Positions 1 through 10,643 of a DNA stretch of 64,000 nt are shown piece by piece. The first letter of the stretch is position 1. Every line of letters starts with the position of its first letter. The stretch lies in contig NC_135497.1 in assembly GCF_052857255.1 (NCBI RefSeq), positions 551,986,113-552,050,112 on the forward strand, read 5' to 3'. The position numbers were made by a program, and so were the translations under genes. Source of the DNA: Amblyomma americanum. Lineage: Eukaryota; Arthropoda; Arachnida; Ixodida; Ixodidae. Under the pieces are notes generated by a model. That model made no database searches and was not told the DNA's origin. It saw only the letters and a list, made by a program, of their open reading frames with translations.

Positions 1-202
1 CACATGCGCAGAGCTGGCGGCGCGGTGGTGCCATGGCTCAGCGCGCAGCCACGTTGACCTCGCGAAGTGGGTGGCGTAGTGAAGCTATCGCTACAAAATA
101 ATAACAAGCACTAAGGAGGAACAAAAGCCAAGACGAAGTAATGCAATCTTCTTATCTGTAAGGGCTACGATGCTTTTACTGATGCGCGTTTTGGTATTTT
201 TG
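1..202. other. No recognisable feature
   Basis: The first 202 bases are GC-rich at the very start and then mixed. I see no coding signature, RNA or repeat that I recognise. The stretch may continue something lying outside the window. Confidence 0.4.
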
Positions 203-508
203 TGTGATCTAGTATGAATCAACTATACACCACACGAGCTGGTCGATGTGTTTATACAGCACTCTGGTTCTGTCAAACCTTGCCAAGCATTTGCCTTCGC
301 ACGTGTGGCATTGGGCTGCACGATATGAATGACTGCTGCTTTTATATTGATTTAGGCTCGGTTCTAGAAAGCAGCAATCATTCACATCTTCCAGCCCACT
401 CTCACAGGTGCGAGGCCAAGAGCTCGCCAATGTTTGACGGAATCAGAGTGCTGTATAAACACATCGACCAAACCATGCGGGGGTTTAGCTGATTCACACT
501 AGATCGCA
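203..508. repeat. Small foldback (inverted-repeat) element, MITE-like
   Basis: The left arm (203 to about 345) and right arm (about 360 to 508) are reverse complements of each other, at roughly 80% identity by eye. The left arm begins TGTGATCTAGT and the right arm ends in the complement of TGCGATCTAGT. Blocks such as GGTCGATGTGTTTATACAGC and the codons reading NDCCF occur on both strands, which is why similar short reading frames appear in opposite directions. The spacer is only about 15 bp. No target-site duplication is clear. It is most likely an old non-autonomous foldback transposon; a hairpin-derived small-RNA source is possible but unsupported. Confidence 0.7.
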
Positions 509-1033
509 AAATATTGTCCTCCTGTGTGTTTATTTTTTTACGCAACTGCTGCTCTTTGTTATGTGCCCTTGTTGTATTGCGTGTTGTGTGCTCTTGAAAA
601 TATTGTATTGCGTATGTTTGGAACCCAAAGCTGTTGTACTGGCAATATTTCATGTCGTGTGAAAATGTGAAAGTTAGCGCCGAGCCCAATTATGCATATC
701 CTGATTGGTTGTGTATGAATTATTGTTAGTGTTAGAGGTGAGTTAGTCTTTTTTTATTTGCTGCATTCCAAGTACGGTGGGTGAAAAAAGGAAACAAAAG
801 AAGCACAAAGAAAACACATAAACAAGACCTATTGATCATTAATGTACGGCCAAAGCAATAAAGGATCATTCCATTCGGTTCGTGCGACGGAAGGAAAACT
901 GGTATAAATCTTTTCGAGTAAAATATGGCGTCAGTAAACTAGGTTGATGATAACGAGTATCCCTCGACGCTGAAAGCGGCAGATAGAGTGAAGAGTTAAT
1001 TTCAATGTTTCCATTTCAAAGGAAGACACCACC
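509..1033. other. No gene seen
   Basis: AT-rich sequence with short A-runs, for example near 785-800. Nothing recognisable as gene, RNA or repeat family. Confidence 0.4.
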
Positions 1034-1501
1034 CTCCTCTTAACAAGAAAGGAACAACTCCGACGCCGCACACGTGCTCTAATCCCTCCGTGTGCGGTAA
1101 CCCTCCCCCGTGGTCTTACCCGTGCAGAGGAGGTTGCGCTCCGGAGGATACGGGTCGCGGTTGCCCTAACTCCAGCTGTGACACGCAACTGGCCGCATTT
1201 CAAAGATTTATATCCCCTCCCCGGGTGTCCAGTCTGCAAGATCAGAGACTGTGAGGTGGATATCTAGCACCTGTTGTGGGTTTGCCCGGCGCTGAAGCCG
1301 ACGAGAATTCGGCACCTAGCGGTGGCGGGTCTCTCACCGGACAATCCGGATTCCTATATTGCCTGGACACAGGGTCTATATCATCACTGACTACTTCATT
1401 TCATTAGATCAGCTCACCTTTTTTCATTTATTTATGCATCTTACTCATCTGTCATTTCATAACCTTTATGCCATGAGGCAATAAACATCGCTTGAAAAAA
1501 A
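1034..1501 (+). pseudogene. LINE 3' end (ORF2 C-terminus plus poly-A tail)
   Basis: The frame beginning at 1034 encodes the C-terminal tail of a non-LTR retrotransposon ORF2. It has the usual zinc-knuckle-like pattern CPVC ... HLLWVCP, then a short tail ending at TGA 1388-1390. An in-frame TAG at 1265-1267 lies between the CxxC and HxxxxC halves, so this copy is dead. A 3' UTR follows with AATAAA at 1480-1485 and an A-rich tail from about 1495, as expected for a 5'-truncated LINE insertion. The RT and RNase H are absent. The family resembles the I/Jockey-type LINEs elsewhere in this window but is a different lineage from both LINE-A and LINE-B. Confidence 0.75.
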
Positions 1502-3236
1502 GAAGAGATTGCAAGCATATTTTTTTTCTACGCAGTTCAGGAAACTGAATGCCATTAGCCTGCATTGTTTCAGAAGGTGAGCCATGCGGAGAAAATTTTG
1601 GAGTGAATAAACATTACGCCAATGTAAAAAAAAGTGAATTACACGCATCGCCGCTATTCCCTGTTTTAGCAAGCAAACTACTGTCAAGACAAAACGGAGG
1701 TTTTTTCTTTTTTTAGCCCTGATTCTTGAGGCCAGGCTACGCCGCCGTCCACTTCGAGCCGGTTATCACGGAGATCCTTTCGGTCTTGACATCACAAGTT
1801 TGAATTTAGTGGCGGGAAAAGCAGTTTTAATTTTTAAATTCAATTCACTCAGGCAGAAATGCGTCATTTGTAGCCAAACAATAATGAACGAAGCCAGAAA
1901 AAGCTATAGAATCGATTTTTACTGAAAACAAAATTTGCATGGTGTTGCCCTAAGTGTATTTTTAAAATCCATTAAGAATTCAGCACACCGCCGATATCGT
2001 TTATCGCATGTTTCGAAATACAGCTTATCACGGCTGGGATCAAGCCTTGTGCTTAACTGCCAAACTTTAGCCCCTAGGCCATTACGGCGGAGAGCATCGG
2101 AGCAGATGCGCGAGTGAAAGAACTAACTTAAGAAGCTGGCAAGTTGCGCGTGTTACAAAAAATATATAGTCGGCCGATTTACCGGCTCGACTTAACAATC
2201 GTTTGTATCGTCCAATAGTTGCACATCGCCCTAAGCTGCCATCATTGCCTTCCCAACTCAAATGTGAGTGTGATAAATTCAAATACTAGCCATTACAGCT
2301 GCTGCCACGGACTAAACACCCACGCACATGGAGAGCCTGGCAACCCCGATGACGAAGGCGACCTCGCCTTGACGTGGCCATCGAACGACGCGGACGCAAA
2401 CACGAGTGAGGAAAGGCCGGCACTTCGTGCTCACTGTGTTGGCTCTGTACGACTCTGTGGAAAGAAGGCTGCCTTCGGTGACTGCCACATAGGGAAACTC
2501 CACACGGTATTAGAGGGACTCTGAAGACAAACTGAAGTTGGACAATATTGATTACTTACCAATTTCTAATAAAAAACAAAGTTAGTTTTCTGAAAACGGA
2601 GAACGTATAAAATATAGATGAACATAATATTCAATACATCGTTATCAAAAGGCGTTTCGCACATTAAACTGTGGTGCCTTCCCTCGTCAGGGAATGGAAA
2701 GAGACAACAGAAAATTATGCACCTCAAGATTCAGATAATTGCCGTTTTGCTAGAACTTGTGCATTTTATTGCACAAAAATGTACCAAAATCTTACCTTGA
2801 AAAATGAGATAATTCAAGCCTACCACAAGCCTGGCAATCATCACGAACGTCACAATTTTAATGCGGAATGCAATGAAAACATATTCCAACCTCCAACCCA
2901 AATGTTTCACCATTGGACGTGCATGTTGGCACCGCACACACATCAACAGAGTCGCAGAAGACCCTACCATCGAATTTCACTCAGAACAAAAACCTACTGA
3001 TCTTTAATCAGTCTGACTTCAAGTTTCCTTGTTTAGCCTGAGACACTTCGAATAATCTTTGCCTTGCCCCTCTTCCGTGCTTTCAATCTTACATTTTATT
3101 TCACGTGTTTCTCAAGGCTGTAGACGGCTAGATCTGTGCGCGCCTGATTTTTATGCGTCAATATGCAATGTGTGAACCGCTCATGCATTGCTATGATGGA
3201 AACAAATAACTCATTTTATTCTCAGTACAAATAAAA
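1502..3236. other. No gene seen
   Basis: Mixed sequence with several short reading frames (up to about 100 codons) that overlap on both strands and show no protein family I recognise. No RNA gene or clear repeat was found. A diverged repeat relic cannot be excluded. Confidence 0.35.
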
Positions 3237-3347
3237 AAAACCATTCCCCTATGCACCTTGGATTTGGTGACTGTTGCCTTCCTTCATATGTTTCATATGT
3301 TTGTACAGAGAGCCCCTCAATTCAATTCCTTTCCCTTGTCTGCTAGC

Positions 3348-3350
<3 letters not shown>
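3237..3350 (-). repeat. Fragment of the tRNA-headed foldback repeat (outer part)
   Basis: The segment starting ATTCCCCTATGCACCTTGG and ending CTTGTCTGCTAGCA is the reverse complement of the outer arm seen at about 28605-28690 and 30030-30110, including the GCAGACAAGG and CAAGGTGCATAAGG blocks. In the other copies the GCAGACAAGG end is also joined to a TA tract, exactly as here where (TA)n begins at 3351. The tRNA-like part is missing. Confidence 0.7.

Positions 3351-3430
<80 letters not shown>
3351..3430. repeat. (TA)n microsatellite, 80 bp
   Basis: Forty uninterrupted TA units. The tract sits at the junction between a tRNA-headed foldback repeat fragment on its left and the outer end of the giant LINE-A inverted repeat on its right. 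Confidence 0.98.
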
Positions 3431-3434
<4 letters not shown>

Positions 3435-3859
3435 GTGTTCAAAATTAAACTTTACTGATATATAAAGTGTGAAACGCCCTATGCTAATGCTGCTTTTTCA
3501 CATTGGTATTGCGGCCAGGCGGACATAAATTGAGGTAATAATTGCCCTTATAAATTGAGTAATTAACTAAAATTCATTAATTAACGTTTTATTAGCTGAA
3601 GTTAGCGTGCATGTTTCTATTGAGAACTTCGAGGCAGCTGCTATCGAGGGCTATTCCATTTTGTACAATTTTAGTAACGCGCCTGTGTCCTGAGATGAAC
3701 ACGTCTGAAATTTTGCCTCAGCTAGTCTAATTACGCATGCGAGACCCGGCTCTCGGAGTGAAGCACCTCCCTCTTGTGACGCAGCTGTTGCTGTTGCATC
3801 TACCCCGCTATGCGCACAGTCTCTTTTAATAGCACACATTCCCTCCGCAGTCACCATCT

Positions 3860-4060
3860 ATGCACACAATCAATCCACACAGTCCACATCACAGCCCACT
3901 CCAGAAGTCACCATTCTATGCACATATTCAGTCACAGTAGAACATAGGCCATTGTAGTGCCACAATCCATACACACATTCACTCACAGTATAACGTAGTC
4001 CACTCCGGAAGACACCATCTACGCACACATTCAATCACGGTAGGCCATAGTCCGTTCCTG
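3860..4060 (-). repeat. 3' UTR minisatellite of LINE-A (left copy)
   Basis: About four diverged units of 50-58 bp. Each contains variants of TGACTGAATGTGTGCGTAGATGGTG followed by a GGAGTGGACTACG-type segment, read on the minus strand. The same units occur in the right copy at about 14100-14330. Repeats of this kind in a LINE 3' UTR can serve in template recognition, but no function is shown here. Confidence 0.75.
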
Positions 4061-7000
4061 CTGCCACCATTTAGAAGCAAGATCCGTGTCCTGCAGAAAT
4101 GATAAAAGAAGGCGTGCAGCCTCCCTTCTGCATGTCTGGTTTCCACTCAGGTAGACAATGCCCTGAACTGTGCTGAGCCGGGTTCCTGCCTTCTTGAAGG
4201 AAGCGAAAATCGCATGCCTTTCCGCGTTGTACTCTGGGCAGTACATAATATAATGATCGAAATCCCCGCACACACCACATAAAGAGCAGAGCGGAGACAA
4301 TGCTATGCCGGTCTTTTGCATCCATGCAGGAGTGTGAGCAGAGGCCGTGCAAATTCGATGTAGAAGGGTCGCCTGAGATCTCAGATCCTTGGTCACACAT
4401 GGATTGTGGGGCGCACTCCATAGGGTACTGAAATAATCAAACACCATTTTCTTGTAGAGACGTTTTCCATCTTGAGGCATATTTTGATGGAATCCTTGAG
4501 AGAGTTTTATGGGCGAGATTGTCTGCCACTTCATTACAGTCGACTCCTATGTGAGAAGGCACCCATTGGAAATGTAGAGTAAAGCCTTTGCTGTGCAGAC
4601 AGCACCAAGCGCAGAGAGCTTATAGACTAGGCGTCAGTAGGGAATCCGCGCTCTAACCTCCGAAGGGCAGATTTTCAATCAGTTAGGATGACAACAGGTT
4701 GAACCGAACAAGACCCTAACTTGCGCAAAGCCGCCACAATACCAGCACTTTCAGCCGTTGTGGAGGATACGACACCAGTACAGCGTTCGGACCACTTGAA
4801 GTCCAAAGAAGGAATGTAAAACGCCGCTGCGCTAGCTTGTTTGAGCTTGTCCACAGAACCATCCGCGAAAATTTGAATATGGCAGGCATACTCTGTTTCC
4901 AAGTATTCAAGTACAAGCGAACGCGTTGCTGCCAAAGGAGAGCTGCGCTTTGCGCTCACATGGGGAATTGTGACCTTACAGTCGAGGGTCGGAAAGGACC
5001 AGGGGGTTTCAACCGCTTCCTTTGCCTTTGGACATTAATGCCTACAGAACTAAGAGTATTGAGTGCCAAGTAAGCCTTCGACACAATATCTTTTGCAGAG
5101 CCGCTGGAGAAGGGATCGCCCAGCTACCGTCTCTCCTAGACAGGTCAAGATGCATTAGTAGTCTCTGAGGAGCGATAAGGCTAAGCGGTTTCGATAGGGA
5201 CTCATGAATTACTGCTTTACTCGCAGCCGCCTGGGGAACACCAATGGCTCTTCTTAGGCCCTTTCTGTGGACAACTTGGAGACGTTAAAGTTGTGATGCC
5301 GAGGGGGAAATTAAAGGTAATTGATATATTATGCGACTGACCACCAGCGCTTCATGAAGTTTGACCATTGAAGAAGGATGGTTTCCCCATTGCTCACTTG
5401 CAATTCTACGGATCACATTGAGACGAGAAGATATAGATGAAACAATTGCATCTACAGCCTTTCGCCACTGTAGACGGGAGTCAATAATGACGCCTCGGAA
5501 ACGCGTGTGGTTGAATTGACGGATGCAAGAGTGACTGAGGTCTATGTTCAACCGCGCGTGACGTCTTCCTACACCTGGAAGCAGAACAAAGTTGGGTTTT
5601 TTCACTGACAGAGACAACCGCACACATTGAAGGTAAGCTTCTGCCGAAAGTAGAGCCTGTCGAGCTATCAGGGCTAATCGGTTATGTTGGTAGCCAGTAA
5701 TCCAAATGCAGACGTCGTCAGCATATATTGACATACGCACTTGCCTGCAATTTTTTGCAACGAATCAGGAAGGTCAGCTATTGCGACGTTAAAGAGCGTG
5801 GGGGAAAGAACACTTCCTTGATGCACACCTCTTGATAGAACCCTTTCGGTTCTTAAGGCACTCCCTAACTGTACACGAACCGCATGATCACATATAAAAT
5901 TGTAAATGAATCTTGTCATATGGCCCTATGTGCCCATGCCTTGCAATCTGTTAAGAATTGAGTTCTGAAGCACGCTTTCGTAAGCTTTCGCAACGTCAAG
6001 AAAAGTGGCTAAGGTGGAAAGGCCGAAAATTCTCTGGTGTTAAATATGGCTCACCAAGTCTAAGACATTATCTTAGGCACTAACACTTGGGCGGAATCCC
6101 GTCATACATGTTGGCAGTGCCTTGCTGTCCTCAAGCCACCACGATAAGCGTTCATTTACCAGCTTCTCCATCAACTTAGCTACACAGGAGGTCATTGACA
6201 CAGGACGATACGAGGCAAGATCCGTCATGCCTTTGCCAGGCTTCAGTACTGGAACTACATGTGCCACCTTGCATGATGGAGGAACATCGCCAGTCTCCCA
6301 ACCTCGATTGATGAAGTTGAGGCGCTTCTTTCTGAATTGCAAGGGCAGATTATTCAGCATTTGATTGGTGATGCCGTCGGAACCTGGTGCACACCGGCGC
6401 CGCAGGCCACTCAGCGCAGTCTGAAGCTCACGAAGCGTGGACGGGACGGGAGGTCCATGATTGACCTGGAGGAAGCAGGTGGTGTATATATATATCTATT
6501 CCGGAATCAGCACATACGAGTGCTTCTGCAAATTTCTCTGCCAAGCACGCAATAGGTTTTTCCTTGCGTATTGCAAGAGCTTCAAAAGGCTTCGAGGGGC
6601 GAGATTCTCCAGCAAGGCTGCCAATAACTCGACATGTTCTCGTCACCGGTGAGAACACAAACTAGCGCAGAATCAGGCCCATTGTGACCTGTACAGCTTG
6701 GCCGTGTGCCGTCTAAAAGAAGAATTCAGCCTATAGCAGGTCGTCGTGAGTTGCCTGTCGTCCTTCTACCGCACGAGTTGGCGCTCCGCCCTTCTCGCTG
6801 CGCAAATGTTCCTGAGTTTCAAATCCGGGGCCGGAAAATGATCAGGTAACGTGATCGCCGTAGTTGCTGCTAGCCTACTAGAAATCATTTTGTCAAGAAC
6901 ATCACCAGAAACACGTTCTAGGTGCTCTCTGTACTTGCCCTAGTTGACCACATTGCTAATTTTAGGACCATGCATACAAAAGAAAGCAGCAAACAGAAAA

Positions 7001-7674
7001 ATCGGATAGTGATCACTTCCCATGCGGTCAGGCGCTGTTGACCGACTGACGCGGACGTCAGGTGAATGCAGTGTCAGGTCTATAGCTGTCGCTGAGGCTG
7101 AATGCCGGAAGAAACTAGGGCTTCCGTCATTTGCAACACACAGGTCCAAACTGTCAATAATCTCTACGAGTTTGCGTTCACAGGAATCCGTGTTCCTGTC
7201 ACCCCAAACAGCATGATGGGCGCTGAAATCACCGCAGATGATTCTAGGAGCTGGGCAGCGGTCGCAAAACTGCTGTAGAAACAAATCCAATGCTACCTTC
7301 TTCCGCGGAGACACTTACACGGGTGCAATAGAAAGGGTTCGAGAGCCGACCTGTATTCTCACAACCGCTACTTCAAAGTCATCCGTGCAAAGATCGGCAA
7401 CGCTTAGAGAAACATGTGGAATTTCCCTTCTTATGTAAAGCGCGGCACTTCCTGCAGGAAATGACTTTATGCTGCAGTTTTTATGGGCAACATATCAAGT
7501 CAAACATCTCCCGCTTGGCAGGCCAGCTTCTGACAGGGCCAATACTGGAACACAAGTCTCTTTTAAGAATAGTTTTAGTTCAGCTAACCGACTTAAAATC
7601 CCAGCGCAGTTCCACAGCAATACAAACGGCACTTTTCGGTGCATATGAGATCCACGAGGTTTAACCCCACCCAT
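4031..7674 (-). pseudogene. LINE-A left ORF2 (APE endonuclease, RT, RNase H), frameshifted
   Basis: The domain order on the minus strand is clear. APE endonuclease: LLWNCAG near 7620, ICGDFSAHHAVWG near 7220, and the SDHYPIF motif near 7015. RT: SYRPVSMTSCVAKLME near 6200, GVHQGSVLSPTLFN near 5815, and the active-site YADD near 5720. RNase H: FADGSV near 4860 and the STTAESAG block near 4750. A C-terminal cysteine motif CSLCGVC ... YCPE follows at about 4280-4235. At least five frameshifts or stops split it. Part of the RNase H C-terminal region appears deleted around 4560-4670. The C-terminal cysteine motif is intact here but deleted in the right copy. Confidence 0.87.
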
Positions 7675-7675
7675 T

Positions 7676-9027
7676 TTAGTTCGCAAGGAAGTTTGCTGCG
7701 AATGTGGTAATTAGGGCCTCAAACGAAAGCACCAGCTGTAGGAAGTTCTTCAGGTTACCAGGCGCCATCGATGGAACATGTGAACGCAGGGCGCCAAACA
7801 AAACATGAAGAAGGTCAGACATACCTTGATTTTTGAGCTCCTTATTTTGCGCAACGCACTGATTTACAAGATCGACAAAAGATGCCGACGGGGACACACT
7901 CCTGGCCGCTGTAGCTGGTTTTTTTGTCACTTGTGCATATGAGGGTCCGCCTTGCCGTGGAGTCAAGCTTTGATACCTCCGCTCAGGAACATCGACACTT
8001 TTCGCTGGAGGTCGAACATCCGACTCGCACGCACTGGGCCTTGGCGTCTTGCTGGACTCAAGTCTCTTAGGGACAATGTTGGGAAACGCAACATCAGACT
8101 CCAACACTGGGAACTCGTCTAATTCTGGGACAGGCGTCTCAGTCGGTGGGGTTTCTGGACCAGCAATAAAGGATATCTGACGGTGCAGAGCGCTCACACG
8201 GAAGGGGCAGCCTCCGAAACTCGCTGGATGATCACCACCGCAATTAGCGCAAGCCAAATCTGCCTTGCAGGTTTTAAAGTCGTGGTCGCCTCCGCAACGC
8301 TTTCAGCGTGTATTCTTTGTGCAAACTTTGGCCACGTGCCCAAACCGTTGGCATCTAAAACACCGTGAAGGAGCCTCAGTGAAAGCTGCAACTGCGTGTT
8401 TTGTGAATACCAGATCAATTTTTGCGGGGCGCCCTGAGTTGGGAGCGAATGTCAACACGATAGAGCTGTTAGGTTTTGCAGCCCATTCTTTTCCTGGAGA
8501 CTCCACACGACGCACAAGTCGTTTCACGTGCAGTACACCTTGTGGTTCAGATAATCAAGAAGGTCGCGTTCTGAATACTACTTTGGTACACCCTTAATAA
8601 CACAGGTGTTCTTCATGGAGGAATGGGGCAACCGCACGTTAACTTTGATGCCAAAAATCTGAGAGCTCTGCAGAAGTTTGTCAACCTGCTCTTCCGTCGT
8701 GACATCCAGCTGAAGAGCCCCGTGCATGGTGAACTGACTTCGAATCGGAGCTGATCCCAGCAGTGATTGAATGGCCGCGAAAAGTAAGATGGGATTCTTC
8801 TCTCTTAAATCAACCCCCTCTTCTGTGGGCCCAACCACTACCGGGATCCCTACCGTTCGTTGCTTGCGATGACTCACCAACTTGAAGCCCTCGTTGTGCA
8901 CGTCAGCCATATCGGTCACTGACTCGTCACCGTCCACGATCGTTGTCTCATCTCCACTGAGCGATGAGGTCTCGCTGGACGGGTGGTTGTGTCCATGTTC
9001 TGGTCGCTCCACAGCCTGAGAAGCCAT
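7676..9027 (-). pseudogene. LINE-A left ORF1 (gag-like nucleic-acid binding protein), frameshifted
   Basis: ORF1 starts with ATG at 9027 and runs in three pieces. The first (9027-8578) is an acidic Ser/Glu-rich N-terminus ending in a stop after CVIKGVPK. The second (about 8527-8303) carries RNA-binding-like sequence and the first zinc knuckle, CFRCQRFGHVAKVC. The third (8257-7676) begins CANCGGDHPASFGGC, the second cysteine cluster, and continues to the natural C-terminus NFLAN. Such zinc-knuckle ORF1 proteins bind LINE RNA and form the retrotransposition RNP. The stop TAA is followed after one base by the ORF2 ATG (7674 on this strand), the same TAAAATG junction as in the right copy. Confidence 0.85.
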
Positions 9028-9079
9028 TGCCGCCTCTTCCGAGCCAGCCTTCTTTGAATGGCGTGGTCCCTTTAGACTT

Positions 9080-9237
9080 GGTGAGACGAAGACGTTGTTC
9101 GATCTCCTGTAGCCTCATCTCTGTTTATTCACCTAATTTTCTCCAATTTACCTGGTTTTATTTGAATATTCCAAGACGGCAGCATCTTTAAGGCGGTACT
9201 GCCCCCATGGGAAGAGTACGGATGCTCCGGCGCCGTT
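9080..9237. other. Spacer at the centre of the giant inverted repeat
   Basis: This 158-bp segment has no counterpart in the opposite orientation. Both LINE copies begin at the same point just outside it, with TAAAGGGACCACGCC on each strand. That position is therefore a shared LINE 5' end or a recombination boundary. It contains AATAAACAGAG on the minus strand and no coding signature. Confidence 0.6.
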
Positions 9238-9289
9238 ATGTTTAAAGGGACCACGCCAATCTAACGAGGCTGGCTCGGAATAGGCGGCC

Positions 9290-10642
9290 ATGGCTCCCCA
9301 GGCTGTGGAGCGACCGGAACATAGAGACGACCACCCGTCCAGTGAGACCTCATCGCTTAGTGGGGATAAGTCAACGATCGTGGACGGTGACGGGTCAGTG
9401 GCCGATATGGCTGACATGGACAACGAGGGTTTCAAGTTGGCGAGTCATCGCAAGCAACGAACGGTCGGGATCCCGGTAGTGGTTGAGCCCACAGAGAAAT
9501 GAGTTTATTTAAGAGAGAGGAATCCCATCTTACTTCTCACGGCCAATCAATCACTGCTGGGATCAGCTCCGATTCGCAGTCGGTTCAACATGCACGGGGC
9601 TCTTCAGCTGGATGGCTCGACGGAAGAGCAGGTTGACAAGCTCCTGCAGTGCTCTCAGATTGGTGGCATCAAAGTTAACTTGCGGTTGCCCATTCCTACA
9701 TGAAGAACACCTGTGTTATTAAGGGTGTACCAAAGGGGTACTCAGAACGCCACCTACTTGATTATTTGAAACCACAATGTGTTCTGCACGTGAAACGACT
9801 CGTGCGTCGTGTGGAGTCTCTAGAAAAAGAATGGGCTGCGAAACCTAACAGCTCTATCGTGCTGAAATTCGCTTCCATCTCAGAGGGTCCCGAAAATATT
9901 GATCTGGAATTCACAAAACACGTAGTTGCCGACTTCACTAAAGCTCTTCCACGGTGGTTTAGATCCCAACATTTTGGGCACATTGCCAAAGTTTGCACAA
10001 AGGATAGACGCTGAAAGCGTTGCGGAGGCGACCACGACTTTAAAACGTGAAAGGCCGACTTTGCTTGCGCCAATTGCGGTGGTGATCATCCAGCGTGTTT
10101 CGGAGGCTGCCCCTTCCGGGTGAGCGCTCTGCACCGTCGAATATCCTTTATTGCTGGTCCAAACGCCCAACCGACTAAGACGCCTGTCCCAGGATTAGAC
10201 GAGTTCCCAGTGTTGCTGTCTGATGTTGCGTTACCCGACAATGTCCCTAAGAGAACTGAATCCAGTAAAGCGCCAAGCTCCATTGCGTGCGAGTCGGTTG
10301 TTCGACCTCCAGCAAAAAGTGTCACTGTTCCTGAGCGGCTGGATCACAGCTAGAATTCTCGACAAAGGGAGACACTCATATGCACAAGTGACGAAAAAAC
10401 CAGCTACAGCAGTCAAGAGTGTGTCCCCGTCGGCATCTTTTGTCGATCTTGTAAATGAGTGCGTTGCGCAAAATAAGGAGCTCAAATATCAAGGTATGTC
10501 TGACCTTCTTCATGTTTTGTTTGGCGCCCTGCGTTCACATGTTCCATCGATGGCGCCTGGTAACCTGAAGAACTTCCTACAGCTGGTGCTTTCGTTTGAG
10601 GCCCTAATTACCACATTCGCAGCAAACTTCCTTGCGAACTAA
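9290..10642 (+). pseudogene. LINE-A right ORF1, frameshifted
   Basis: Starts ATG 9290 with the same acidic N-terminus as the left copy. It meets a TGA at about 9500 and resumes at about 9700 with the KNTCVIKGVPKGYSERHLL block. The first knuckle is degraded: FRSQHFGHIAKVC has lost its first cysteines, while the left copy retains CFRCQRFGHVAKVC. The second cluster, CANCGGDHP, lies at about 10070 in another frame. The last piece (about 10370-10642) is well conserved through the YAQVTKKPATA segment to NFLAN and stops at TAA 10640-10642. Confidence 0.85.
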
Positions 10643-10643
10643 A

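Larger units (their letters stand above)
3850..9079 (-). mobile_element. LINE-A, left copy (I/Jockey-group non-LTR retrotransposon, inactive)
   Basis: Near-full-length LINE read on the minus strand. It has a short 5' UTR (9079 to 9028), ORF1 with zinc knuckles, ORF2 with APE endonuclease, reverse transcriptase, RNase H and a C-terminal cysteine motif, then a 3' UTR of diverged tandem units (about 3860-4060). APE plus RT plus RNase H in one ORF places it in the broad I/Jockey group; the exact clade needs a tree. Both ORFs are split by several frameshifts and stops. Its partner is the right copy at 9238-14345. Confidence 0.88.
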
